Shown here: positions 42,432-51,105 of the stretch, one piece after another
Numbering within the stretch: position 1 is the stretch's first letter
How the letters are laid out: the number at the start of each line of letters is the position of its first letter
Assembly (NCBI GenBank): GCA_025059745.1
Contig: JANXDH010000004.1
Coordinates: forward strand, 297,783-361,782
Source: Aigarchaeota archaeon
Lineage (GTDB): Archaea; Thermoproteota; Nitrososphaeria_A; Caldarchaeales; Calditenuaceae
Reading direction: 5' to 3'
Length of the DNA: 64,000 nucleotides
Translations under genes and position numbers: made by a program
Notes under the pieces: generated by a model
Seen by the model: only the letters and a program-made list of their open reading frames with translations
Databases searched by the model: none
What the model was told of the DNA's origin: nothing

Positions 42432-42441
42432 ATGGTCTTCT

Positions 42442-43488
42442 ATGGGCGGGATGAGGAGCAAACTGACGACCCTTCGTTGGCGTAACGGCATCCTCTATCT
42501 GTTGGATCAGAGGTCCCTACCTTTGAGGAAGAAATTCGTGAGGTGCAGGACTTACGCTGACGTCGCGAAGGCAATAAAGGAGATGACGGTGAGGGGCGCC
42601 CCGGCTATAGGGGTCGCGGCAGCATACGGGTTGGCACTCGCAGCGAAGTCCTCGAGGAGGTACGGTAAAGCCAAGCAACTGGAGGTGGTGAGGAAGGCCG
42701 CTAGGGTCCTGGCGAGCACCAGGCCGACTGCAGTGAACCTGTTCTGGGGTATAGAGCGCGTCATGAAGAAGATAGAGGAGGCCGCGGGCGGTAACGAGTC
42801 TCTCTACAAGGTGGCGCTGAACGAGGCCAACAAGATGTTCAACGAGGACATAGAGGCTAACAGGAGGCTTGGCCGGTACGGTGCGAGTCTGTTACCCGAG
42901 AGGTGCATCGTGATGACGTACTGCAATGCAGGAGCGCTAGCGACCGTCGGTTACGGGACCGCGCTCGGAGTGATAAGGGCAGCGGTCGAGGATAAGAAAA
43001 GAGTGACAGTGCTGGTCCCCGAGACGAGGCCGAAGCTGCAGGGATCCAGGTTGACGGCCTACGAGCTAGAGGTGGAGGGCATAGATTACCGGGTGATAAC
43101 CGATAACATGGCCGCCTTCGTGATGAGCAAGGGGATGGTGGACTACGTGATAGTGGGAGCGGATAGAGTATTGGCGCGCACCGGACACGCGATAAACAAA
43201 ATCGGTACTCTGAACTTGGCCGTGTTGGCCAAGCACTTCAACATTCCGTTCTACGTGGCCGCACCCCTGAGTAGCTTCGACTTCAAGAGCGACGTGGAGG
43301 AGGTGGTAATAGAAGAGAGGAGCGAGGAGGAGGTCCTCAGCGTGAACGGCAGGCCCATATCACCCAAGAACGCCAGAGCGCTCAACCCCGCGTTCGATAT
43401 CACGCCCCCTGAACTCATCACGGCGGTCATAACGGAGTTCGGCATATACAGTCCTAAGGAGCTCATCTCCCTGTCGGAGAGGCAATGA
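42442..43488 (+). CDS. mtnA: S-methyl-5-thioribose-1-phosphate isomerase
   Basis: MtnA opens the sugar ring in methionine salvage. The 348-residue protein has EMTVRGAPAIGVAAAYGLAL, the catalytic Cys in IVMTYCNAGALATVGYGTAL, the catalytic Asp in YVIVGADRVLARTG, and the C-terminal signature NPAFDITPPELITAVITEFG. These separate it from the related eIF2B and ribose-1,5-bisphosphate isomerases. It starts at ATG 10 nt after the oxidoreductase, so it may share that transcript although the pathways differ. Confidence 0.94.
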   Translation: MGGMRSKLTTLRWRNGILYLLDQRSLPLRKKFVRCRTYADVAKAIKEMTVRGAPAIGVAAAYGLALAAKSSRRYGKAKQLEVVRKAARVLASTRPTAVNLFWGIERVMKKIEEAAGGNESLYKVALNEANKMFNEDIEANRRLGRYGASLLPERCIVMTYCNAGALATVGYGTALGVIRAAVEDKKRVTVLVPETRPKLQGSRLTAYELEVEGIDYRVITDNMAAFVMSKGMVDYVIVGADRVLARTGHAINKIGTLNLAVLAKHFNIPFYVAAPLSSFDFKSDVEEVVIEERSEEEVLSVNGRPISPKNARALNPAFDITPPELITAVITEFGIYSPKELISLSERQ

Positions 43489-43495
43489 TAGACCT

Positions 43496-44734
43496 CTAGC
43501 CCGCGAGGGTTATGGCGTCGATGGGTAAGACCGAGGTTAGGCTGGGGACGCTGTTCAGCTGGAGTATGCACGTCTCGCTATTGGATACCACAACTTGACC
43601 TCTGACTCTCTCGAAGAGTCTACGGCCGCTCTCGAGGGAGACGCGCCTGTTGTCCCTGATCATCCCCCATAGACCGCCCATACCGCAGCACTCGGTTACG
43701 ACCCCCATCACCTCGCACCCTGAAAACTCAAGAATGCCCTCGATAAGCGCCGTGAGTCTAAGCCTCTGGGAGAAACAAGTAGAGTGTAGCAGGACACCAT
43801 CGTAGTAGGCCTTTGTGCGGAGTCTGCCCTTCTCGATCTGACTGGAGAGGTACTCGTGCACATCCACGACTCGTTCCGAGACCTCGATGGACTTTTGATT
43901 GCCCAACAACTTTGGGTACTCGTGCCTGAGCATCAGGGTGGCCGCGGGCGAAGTTGTTATAATGTACCGACCCTGTCTTACGTGGTTGTGGAGCGATTCG
44001 ACGTTGAACCTCATGAACGCTTCCAACTCGTCCAGTAGGCCGAGCTCCAATAACACGATACCCGAGTCCCTCTGGGGTGGCATGACGTATGAGTCGCCGC
44101 AGCTCCTGAGTAAAGAGAGTAGCCTGAGTCCTATCGAGGGCCTGACGTACCTCACGAACGTGTCTGCGAAGTAAGCGAACCGCGCATCGGAGACCCTCAA
44201 GTCCCTCAGCCTCGAATCAAGGGTACCGCCCTCAGGCAGGGGGAGGGGTATGTCATCAGCTATCCCGAGCGTACAGGATAAAAGCGATCTAAACTTTTGA
44301 TGAGCCATCAACTTCCTGGATAGCGGACTCATACGTGAGATGATGCGAGCGACCGTATGGTAGTTCGCTAGTGCCATCTCTGCGACCCTGATCTTACCCT
44401 TGCCCCTGATCGAGTAGTATGCGTGTCTGTACCGTTGCATGATACGCGGTATAGGTATGCCTGCCGGGCAAACGCTCTCGCACCTAGTGCAACCGAAGCA
44501 CAGATCGATGAGTCCCTTGAATTTCTCTGTGAAGGGATCGGGCGAACCGATCGAGAGGACTGACTGGAGGAGGACCAGCCTCCCCCTACTGGTCCTAGAG
44601 GGGGGAAAGGCCGACTCTATGAGAGAGGTGGGACAGACGCTGTTACAGAAGCCGCACCTGATGCACCTCTCGACCTCCAGCGTCAAATCACCGAACAACT
44701 CCCTCAGGGTGACGTCCGCTCTCTCCCTACCCAA
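43496..44734 (-). CDS. Fe-S oxidoreductase (GlcF/HdrD-like)
   Basis: This 412-residue electron-transfer protein has two [4Fe-4S] sites near the N-terminus, CIRCGFCNSVCPTSL and CFGCTRCESVCPAG, and two CCG-type domains, the first marked by IITTSPAATLMLRHEYP and the second by HSTCFSQRL and VTECCGMGGLWG. This layout is that of glycolate/lactate oxidase iron-sulphur subunits and HdrD. No flavoprotein partner lies beside it, so the donor is unknown. It diverges from the CCA enzyme gene. Confidence 0.88.
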   Translation of the reverse strand: MGRERADVTLRELFGDLTLEVERCIRCGFCNSVCPTSLIESAFPPSRTSRGRLVLLQSVLSIGSPDPFTEKFKGLIDLCFGCTRCESVCPAGIPIPRIMQRYRHAYYSIRGKGKIRVAEMALANYHTVARIISRMSPLSRKLMAHQKFRSLLSCTLGIADDIPLPLPEGGTLDSRLRDLRVSDARFAYFADTFVRYVRPSIGLRLLSLLRSCGDSYVMPPQRDSGIVLLELGLLDELEAFMRFNVESLHNHVRQGRYIITTSPAATLMLRHEYPKLLGNQKSIEVSERVVDVHEYLSSQIEKGRLRTKAYYDGVLLHSTCFSQRLRLTALIEGILEFSGCEVMGVVTECCGMGGLWGMIRDNRRVSLESGRRLFERVRGQVVVSNSETCILQLNSVPSLTSVLPIDAITLAG

Positions 44735-44830
44735 GACGCACCACCCGTACGATCGAACGCTCTGATAAAAGTCCTAAGCTCAACGTAGGCGACTCAGCCT
44801 TATGTAGTACGCGCTATATGGATTAGCCGG

Positions 44831-46234
44831 ATGGATCTGAGAGAGCTGATAGGGACGATGAGGGAGCTCTCGCGACCGAGCGAAGACGAGTCGAGGCAGC
44901 TGATGGAACTGGCGAATTCCCTCGTCTCCTCGGTCAGGGAGATCTTCAGAGGCGTGATGGGATTCAGGGACGTGAGTTTGGAGGGGTCCGCGGCCCGGGG
45001 GACTTGGACAAGACAGAACCCAGAGGTGGACGTGTTCGTGCACTTCGATGCAGATCTACCAGTCGATATCCTAGAGGAGGTCGTGGTCAAAAGGGGCATA
45101 GAGGCCGTGACGAGGCTGGGCGGCACTTACAGGCTGAGGTACGCGGACCATCCGTACGTAGAGGGAATCTTCAGTAGGATGAAGGCGAACGTGGTGGGAT
45201 GTTACGACGTACCTCCGGGTCACTGGAAGAGCCCCGTCGATAGGACACCATATCATACCAAGTACATAGTCTCCAAGATGACCGATGAGTTACGGGACGA
45301 CGCGAGGGCTCTGAAGTTCCTGCTCTCAAAGATAGACGCTTACGGTGCGGAGGTGAGGGTGAAGGGTTTCAGCGGCTACCTCGCCGAGCTACTGGTCATC
45401 GCGTTCAGAAGCCTCGAGAACCTGCTGAGAGAGGCGTCTAAATGGAAGTATCCTGTCTTCATCGATATCGAGAGTACTGTCGATTACAACGAGGCGATAA
45501 CTAAGTTCCCGAGGGACCCTCTGATCGTGATAGACCCAGTAGATCGAAACAGGAACGTCGCTTCTGCAGTATCTCTGACGAGGCTCTCGGAGTTCGTTCT
45601 ATTCTCCAAGTTGTTGCTGAACAGACCGTCGTTGAAGTTCATAGATGGGAGGTGGGCGAGCCCAGACGAGAGGGGGCTGAGAGACGCCCTCAAAGGGAGG
45701 GAGACGCTAATGGTGAAGTTCAGATTGAACGGTCAGACGCCACCCGACGTCCTATGGGGAGAGCTATACCGGTCCTTGAAGGGCATAGTTAGGTCTCTCG
45801 AGGTCGAGGGGTTTTCCGTCTACAGGAGCTCCGTATTCGTCCCGGACTCAGAGGCCTTCATCATGCTGGAGCTCGATTCGTTGACACTGCCTACCCTCTA
45901 CAAGCAGATTGGCCCTCCAGTCTACATAAGTGACGTCGTGGCGTTCGTGGAGAAGCATAACAAAGACGATCGCACCGTCTCTGGCCCGTGGGTGGAGGGC
46001 GACCGCGTGTATTACCTTAAGAGGAGGGAGGAGACCCGTGCAGACCAGGTACTACTGAGGAAGCTTCGTAAGAACGAAGTCTCGATCTCGCGAGAGTTAT
46101 CGAGGAGCGTGATGAACGCAACAATATCGACTGACCGCGAGGTGATAGTGAGGGAGCTACTCGGCGTCAGAGACGGAGATCGCTGGCTTCACGAGTTTCT
46201 GATCGGGAGGTACGTCAGAATGAGGGATGAGTGA
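44831..46234 (+). CDS. cca: CCA-adding enzyme (tRNA nucleotidyltransferase, class I)
   Basis: This enzyme adds CCA to tRNA ends without a template. It is needed here because the tRNA-Leu gene in this window does not encode CCA. The 467-residue protein has the class I catalytic motif SLEGSAARGTWTRQNPEVD, then VFVHFD with its acidic residues, TPYHTKYI and GFSGYLAELLVIAF. Length is usual for archaea. The start is ATG after a TATA-like stretch. The last 8 nt overlap the kinase gene. Confidence 0.95.
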   Translation: MDLRELIGTMRELSRPSEDESRQLMELANSLVSSVREIFRGVMGFRDVSLEGSAARGTWTRQNPEVDVFVHFDADLPVDILEEVVVKRGIEAVTRLGGTYRLRYADHPYVEGIFSRMKANVVGCYDVPPGHWKSPVDRTPYHTKYIVSKMTDELRDDARALKFLLSKIDAYGAEVRVKGFSGYLAELLVIAFRSLENLLREASKWKYPVFIDIESTVDYNEAITKFPRDPLIVIDPVDRNRNVASAVSLTRLSEFVLFSKLLLNRPSLKFIDGRWASPDERGLRDALKGRETLMVKFRLNGQTPPDVLWGELYRSLKGIVRSLEVEGFSVYRSSVFVPDSEAFIMLELDSLTLPTLYKQIGPPVYISDVVAFVEKHNKDDRTVSGPWVEGDRVYYLKRREETRADQVLLRKLRKNEVSISRELSRSVMNATISTDREVIVRELLGVRDGDRWLHEFLIGRYVRMRDE

Positions 46235-46970
46235 ACGATGGGTCTCCCTCGAACGTCTCTGGACCTCAGAGTTACTGAGAGAATTAGCGTACCCCAGTAA
46301 GGACGTAAATTACGCCAGGGAGGTGCTCCGCGAGCTCGAGTCGTCTTCAATCATTGAGGTCTCGGTTTGCGATGAAGGGCTAACGGTCCTAGGTAAGGGT
46401 TACAGGAGCATAGTGGTGAGATGCAAGATGGACGATGGGGTAGTCGCGGCTAAGATACTCCGAACGGACTCACCTCTCAGAGACGTCCTACATGAGGCAT
46501 CGATGCAGAGGTACGCCAACGAACACGGTATCGGCCCCAAATTGTTCTCGTCTACGCCCCGCGTCATAGTGATGGAGGAAGTAACCGGGGTTGACCTCGG
46601 TCGGTGGCTCGTGGGGACCGGGAGAGATCGGGTGAAAGTGGCGCGTGACATCATATTAGAGCTTCTACGGATGGGCCGGTCATTGGACGAGATACGTCTG
46701 AGGCACGGGGAGTTGAGTAACGCTAAGAGACACGTCATCGTTAGCTATCGCGGACCGGTCATCATCGACTTCAGCGCCTCATCTCTTCACGAGAGACCTG
46801 CCAACCTCAACGCGCTTCTGAATTACCTCTTCTACGGTGAGGTGAGAGACGTTGTGACGCAGACGATAGGTCTGAGGAGCCCCTCCCTCGGTCCCTTGAA
46901 GGCCTATAAGAGATATCACTCAGATCACTGGTATCGGAAGATCCTGGAGGAGTTGATTGCTGAGTGCTGA
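46227..46970 (+). CDS. RIO/Bud32-like Ser/Thr kinase
   Basis: This 247-residue protein has an N-terminal helical extension (1-50) and a small kinase fold: Gly loop LGKGYRSIVV, the ATP-binding Lys in GVVAAKILR, the hinge VIVMEEVTGVDLGRWL, HGELSNAKRHVIV (catalytic loop, where Glu takes the place of Asp) and the metal loop IIDFSAS. The HGELxxxN form is that of archaeal Bud32-like kinases, but the usual Kae1 link is not visible. It overlaps the CCA gene by 8 nt, suggesting a tRNA-related role. Confidence 0.75.
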   Translation: MSERWVSLERLWTSELLRELAYPSKDVNYAREVLRELESSSIIEVSVCDEGLTVLGKGYRSIVVRCKMDDGVVAAKILRTDSPLRDVLHEASMQRYANEHGIGPKLFSSTPRVIVMEEVTGVDLGRWLVGTGRDRVKVARDIILELLRMGRSLDEIRLRHGELSNAKRHVIVSYRGPVIIDFSASSLHERPANLNALLNYLFYGEVRDVVTQTIGLRSPSLGPLKAYKRYHSDHWYRKILEELIAEC

Positions 46971-47034
46971 TCGGTAACCCCTCCAGAGCAGTCCTCTTAC
47001 GTTTTTATCCTAGAGGACGAGGGAGTGAGTTGGC

Positions 47035-47454
47035 GTGCTGAAGATCCCGAAGACAGTCCTCGATGGGGTGATATCGAGCGTGGAAGCCTCCTATCCTGAG
47101 GAGGGTTGCGGCCTCCTCGTAGGTTTCATCGACAGAGGCGTCAGGGTCGTAACTACATCGATCGCTACTCGGAACACCTACTCAAAGTCTAGGCGCAACC
47201 GTTACGCAATCGACCCATTGGAGTACATGAGAGTGGAAGAGGCCGCAATCAAAGACGGACGCCAGGTCATCGGAGTCTTCCACAGTCACCCTGACTCACC
47301 TGCCGTGCCGAGCAGATATGACACAGAGTACGCCCTACCGCTCTTCACCTACCTCATAATCTCGGTGTGGAGGGGGAGGGCGGAGCAGGTGATGGCCTGG
47401 CAGTTGGACGAGGTGAGGGGCGAATTCTTTCAAGAGAGGATAGAGGTAACCTAA
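47035..47454 (+). CDS. JAMM/MPN+ metalloprotease
   Basis: This 139-residue single-domain protein has the complete JAMM zinc site: Glu in YPEEGCGLLVG and GVFHSHPDSPAVPSRYDTE (H-x-H-P-x6-S-x2-D). Such proteins cut isopeptide bonds to ubiquitin-like modifiers, as in archaeal SAMP removal and Rpn11. With a Gly-Gly-ending Ubl at 27021 it is a good candidate for the deconjugating enzyme of the same genome. A sulphur-carrier peptidase is the alternative. It starts at GTG about 25 nt after GTTTTTATCC and overlaps the convergent RNA kinase gene by 4 bp. Confidence 0.9.
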   Translation: MLKIPKTVLDGVISSVEASYPEEGCGLLVGFIDRGVRVVTTSIATRNTYSKSRRNRYAIDPLEYMRVEEAAIKDGRQVIGVFHSHPDSPAVPSRYDTEYALPLFTYLIISVWRGRAEQVMAWQLDEVRGEFFQERIEVT

Positions 47455-48632
47455 GGAGGAACCCTAAGGACGTGAACCTCCTCGAAGTCTCTACTAAGCA
47501 CTACTCCTCCCAACTTTATCAGGCTTATCGGCCCCCGATAGGGTGTGAAGACCCTCAGGAAGTTCTTGTCTGAACCCATGAATAGACCCAGCGACTCGAA
47601 GGCACCAGTTGGACCGTATAAGTAAGAGATGATTCCGATACCCAGACGCGAAGTATCGAGGCTCTGGACGCCGATCACACCGTTCATGATTATCCTCCCT
47701 GAACTCCTGAGTTCCTCAATAGCCCATCCGATGTACTCCTCGTAAGTTAACTCACTGAAATGAGAGACCACTATCTCGACTGAGGACCAGTTTCTAGGTA
47801 TGGACCTGAGCGAGCTACCGCTGAGGTATCTGGTATAGTTCATCACGCGTAGGTCCCTCCTATCCTCCACTCTCCTCTTACTGATGGCTGTCGGCCTATC
47901 GAGGAGGTGAAGCTCGAAACCTAAGCGGTCTCCTAACTCACTCAACGCGTCCATGAAACCGACATCGCCGAGGATCACTACGTCACTCGGCTTGAAGGTA
48001 TCCACTATGGCGGTCTTGTGAAGGGCTGCTCCCTCGTCCATCACCCACCCATCAGAGTCAATTATCACCAGTCCTCGGGGTAATCCCTCTGCAACTGTCG
48101 AGGCCACCTTCAACGAACCTCTTACGTCGAGTTGAGATGAGGTATATCCGAAGGGATAGATGACGTTAGGCCTCAGATTATAGAGGTCGTAGACGGGTGT
48201 GCTGCTGAGTGCGACACCCATGGTCGTCGGCGGACACATCTCTGACTGGCCTGTGTCTAACTCCACCAAGATGACTCTTTTCGACCTCGAGAGTGCGTTG
48301 TTGTACAGATAGGTGGCCAATGAGGTCTTGCCCGAGTCCGTGCTGCCAAGTATGAGGACCCTACGATCCTCTTCAAGTGTTGATGCGAGATCTTTCCAGC
48401 CGTCCGGTATCGTGTCCCTATCAACTGTCGTTACCGTGCCCCCCTCTCCCACCTCTACCTCTAACTCCGAATCCGTTACAGCATGTATCGGGAGGATCCT
48501 CCACGGCCTCGCCACCACGTTGACGTTCCTCCGCATGTGATAACCGAATATAGTGGCGTCTCCTTGGACCAACCTCACCCTGCACGGCCCACCCGCCAGA
48601 ACGGTGTGGGACTGCGTGACAGATAACCTCAA
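47451..48632 (-). CDS. RNA 5'-hydroxyl kinase, Clp1/Grc3 family
   Basis: This 393-residue protein phosphorylates RNA 5'-OH ends or is a structural relative. An N-terminal beta domain (GGPCRVRLVQGDATIFGYHM) leads to the P-loop VLILGSTDSGKTSLATYL, ILVELDTGQSEMCPP (Walker B-like, substrate site) and IDSDGWVMDEGAALHKTAI. A C-terminal domain follows (GVIGVQSLDTSRLGIG). Archaeal Clp1 can act on RNA ends made by tRNA splicing, fitting the intron-containing tRNA here. It starts at ATG, 23 nt downstream of the aldo/keto reductase stop on the same strand. Confidence 0.85.
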   Translation of the reverse strand: MRLSVTQSHTVLAGGPCRVRLVQGDATIFGYHMRRNVNVVARPWRILPIHAVTDSELEVEVGEGGTVTTVDRDTIPDGWKDLASTLEEDRRVLILGSTDSGKTSLATYLYNNALSRSKRVILVELDTGQSEMCPPTTMGVALSSTPVYDLYNLRPNVIYPFGYTSSQLDVRGSLKVASTVAEGLPRGLVIIDSDGWVMDEGAALHKTAIVDTFKPSDVVILGDVGFMDALSELGDRLGFELHLLDRPTAISKRRVEDRRDLRVMNYTRYLSGSSLRSIPRNWSSVEIVVSHFSELTYEEYIGWAIEELRSSGRIIMNGVIGVQSLDTSRLGIGIISYLYGPTGAFESLGLFMGSDKNFLRVFTPYRGPISLIKLGGVVLSRDFEEVHVLRVPP

Positions 48633-48655
48633 CCTCCCTGCTCACCACAGGCCTG

Positions 48656-49654
48656 TCAAATCCCCATAAGGTTCAACGGAATCCTGAGGAAGCTGACGAA
48701 CTTATCTATCTTCACGGATCGGTAGGCGCGTTCTATCTCCTCGAGCTCCGCCTCGGTCAGCACGACCTCAGCAGACCTCGCGTTCTCCTCGGCTTGCCTC
48801 GCGTTCTTCACCCCCGGTATCGCAACTATCTCCGGTGACCTTATCAGCCAACAGAGCGCTAAGTTGACTACGCTGACGCCTTTGCTCTCTGCAACTCGAG
48901 CTAGGACGTTCATGAGAGGCTCTAGCCTCCTCAGGTTACCCTTGTCGAAGAGCACGTTCACCCTCCTCACCAGGTCCTTGGGACGGTTGTTGGGGTTGTA
49001 CTTCCCGGTCAGCATGCCCTGTGCCAGAGGACTGTAACTGATGATGGTTATCCTCTCCCTCTTCGCGTAGGGGATCAGGTCCTTCTCGGGACCGCGTTCG
49101 ATCAGGTTGTACTTCACCTGATTCGAGACTATCTCTTCCCTTGAGAGGGCCTCCTGGGCCCTCACCATCATCCTGAGCGGGAAGTTGCTCACTCCGATAT
49201 GCCTCACCTTCCCCTCCTTGACCAGCCTCTCCATTGCTCTCATGGTCTCCCTCATTGGTATGAAAGGATTCGGCCAGTGTATCTGGTAGAGGTCTATCAC
49301 GTCAGTCTTCAACCTCCTGAGGCTACGCTCGCACGCTCTCAGGACCCTGCGATAGGTGAGGTTGGTGCCCCAGACCTTGGTGGCGATCACCACCTCATCC
49401 CTCATATCCTTTATAGCGTCTCCAACTATCTCCTCAGAGGTGCCATTGCCGTAGATCTCCGCGGTATCAATGAGGTTTACCCCCAACTCTATGGACCTCC
49501 TTACGGCCTCTATTGCGTCACCTCTCCCGTAACCTTTCCCCCATCCCCACAACTTAGTGCCGAACTGCCAGGTACCTACTCCTATGCTCGAGATCCTCGT
49601 ACCGCTCTTGCCCAACTCTGTGTAGATCATCCCCATCCCCCGCGTATATTCCAC
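48656..49654 (-). CDS. aldo/keto reductase
   Basis: This 332-residue NADPH-dependent reductase has the catalytic tetrad in place: NLIDTAEIYGNG (Asp, Tyr), EVVIATKVWGTNL (Lys) and DVIDLYQIHWPNPF (His). The cofactor end is VAIPGVKNARQAEENARSAE. The substrate is not evident. It may reduce sugars or aldehydes. It diverges from the molybdenum hydroxylase genes. Confidence 0.92.
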   Translation of the reverse strand: MEYTRGMGMIYTELGKSGTRISSIGVGTWQFGTKLWGWGKGYGRGDAIEAVRRSIELGVNLIDTAEIYGNGTSEEIVGDAIKDMRDEVVIATKVWGTNLTYRRVLRACERSLRRLKTDVIDLYQIHWPNPFIPMRETMRAMERLVKEGKVRHIGVSNFPLRMMVRAQEALSREEIVSNQVKYNLIERGPEKDLIPYAKRERITIISYSPLAQGMLTGKYNPNNRPKDLVRRVNVLFDKGNLRRLEPLMNVLARVAESKGVSVVNLALCWLIRSPEIVAIPGVKNARQAEENARSAEVVLTEAELEEIERAYRSVKIDKFVSFLRIPLNLMGI

Positions 49655-49776
49655 AGCCTCAGATCAATATAATTTGAGCTCATACACCACGGATTTAGTT
49701 GACAAATCTCCGATGAGAATTTCTAATCTTTAAATACTTCAACCCACTTTTTAAACCTTGAGACGGGAGAAAGGAA
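49655..49776. promoter_or_regulatory. divergent promoter region aldo/keto reductase / Mo-hydroxylase
   Basis: This AT-rich spacer has several TATA-like candidates. For the right-hand operon CTTTAAATAC (49729-49738) and CTTTTTAAAC (49747-49756) lie about 46 and 25 nt before ATG 49777. On the left AATATAATTT (49667-49676) is close to the reductase start. No other element was seen. Confidence 0.5.
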
Positions 49777-50631
49777 ATGAGCGCGTCGTGCGAGGTGTAC
49801 GCCCCTAGTGACCTCAAGACCGCTCTGCATCTGAAGTCCCGATATAGAGACGACCTTCACGTGGTAGCGGGCGGAACTCTCTCGGTCCGTCTGATGAGCG
49901 CGAACGCTATAGAAACCAAGAACCTGATGCTCTTGGAGAGACTGCCCCTCAGCTTCATAAGAGTAAGCGGGCGAAACGTCCAGATAGGTGCCATGACGAG
50001 ACTGATCGACCTGATCGATAACAGGCTGCCTAAGGCCCTCGTACTCGCTGCGAGATCGGTCCGCGGCCTATCCATCAAGAGCATGGCTACCGTCGGCGGT
50101 AACGTCTTCTCCCCATCCCCTGGGTGTGACGTAGCGACGGCCCTCATGGCGTTGGACGCGCACCTTACCCTGCAGAGCATGAATCGCAAGCGTTCCGTAC
50201 CCTTGGAGAAATTTTACAGAGGTCCGCTAAAGTATAGCATCAGAAGTAATGAGTTGGTGGCCATGATAACCGTGCGGAACCCGCCACAATACTCGACCTT
50301 CACCAAGCTGACACCCCTCCCGAACAGCGGCCCGACTATTGCTAGCGTAGCGATCGCACTGGACGTAAACAAGCGCGAGATCGTAAGGAGGGCCTCAGTC
50401 GCTGTAGGTGGAATAACCACTCACCCCTACCGAGCAAAATATGTAGAGAGATTCATGCTGAACAAAAAGTTATCGAACATCACGTTGGATCAAGTAGAGC
50501 AGGGGCTCGTGCCGAAAGGACTGACGATCATTAAGGACGCGAACGCAAGCAGCGAGTACCGGGAGCGAATGGTGCCAGTTCTCTTTATGCGCGCCCTCAA
50601 TTCGTTGGTTAAGGAGGTGAGTCGGAGATGA
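49777..50631 (+). CDS. molybdenum hydroxylase FAD subunit
   Basis: This is the medium FAD-binding subunit of a xanthine dehydrogenase/aldehyde oxidase-type enzyme, which passes electrons from the Fe-S subunit to the acceptor. The 284-residue protein has the FAD motifs VVAGGTLSVRLM and IKSMATVGGNVFSPSPGCDV, and the C-terminal CO_deh_flav region (TKLTPLPNSGPTIASVAIAL). The stop overlaps the next ATG by 4 nt, opening a tight four-gene operon. Confidence 0.92.
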   Translation: MSASCEVYAPSDLKTALHLKSRYRDDLHVVAGGTLSVRLMSANAIETKNLMLLERLPLSFIRVSGRNVQIGAMTRLIDLIDNRLPKALVLAARSVRGLSIKSMATVGGNVFSPSPGCDVATALMALDAHLTLQSMNRKRSVPLEKFYRGPLKYSIRSNELVAMITVRNPPQYSTFTKLTPLPNSGPTIASVAIALDVNKREIVRRASVAVGGITTHPYRAKYVERFMLNKKLSNITLDQVEQGLVPKGLTIIKDANASSEYRERMVPVLFMRALNSLVKEVSRR

Positions 50632-51104
50632 GCTCCTCGAAAGTCAATATCATCAGGTTCGTTCTGAACGATGAGCCCGTAGAGGTATTGGTGCCTCCGA
50701 CTGAGATCCTATTGAACACCCTGAGGGAGAGGGTAAACGTCAAGTCGATAAGATACGGATGTGGTGAAGGGAGCTGCGGTGCGTGCACCGTGCTAGTAGA
50801 CGGTAAGCCAAGGCTCTCATGTCTGACCCTGACGATATCCGTAGACGGAAGAGATGTGACGACTGTTGAGGGACTCTCCAAGGACGGAGAGCTGCACCCC
50901 ATTCAGAAGGCGTTCATCGAGCACAACGCCGCCCAGTGTGGCTACTGTACTCCAGGCTTCATACTCCTCTTGAAAGCTCTCTTGGACAGGAACCCGAACC
51001 CGTCTCGAGATGAGGTGATCGATTCTCTGTCAAGTAACCTCTGCAGGTGCACCGGTTACAAGAACATCCTCGAGGCAGCCATGAGCGTAGTCAGGAGGAG
51101 GTGA
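50628..51104 (+). CDS. molybdenum hydroxylase [2Fe-2S] subunit
   Basis: This small 158-residue subunit carries two [2Fe-2S] clusters. The first site is CGEGSCGACTVLVDG with a fourth Cys in RLSC, the plant-ferredoxin type. The second is CGYCTPG and CRCTGYKNI. It starts at ATG overlapping the FAD subunit gene and is followed 1 nt later by the large-subunit N-part. Confidence 0.95.
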   Translation: MSSSKVNIIRFVLNDEPVEVLVPPTEILLNTLRERVNVKSIRYGCGEGSCGACTVLVDGKPRLSCLTLTISVDGRDVTTVEGLSKDGELHPIQKAFIEHNAAQCGYCTPGFILLLKALLDRNPNPSRDEVIDSLSSNLCRCTGYKNILEAAMSVVRRR

Positions 51105-51105
51105 G

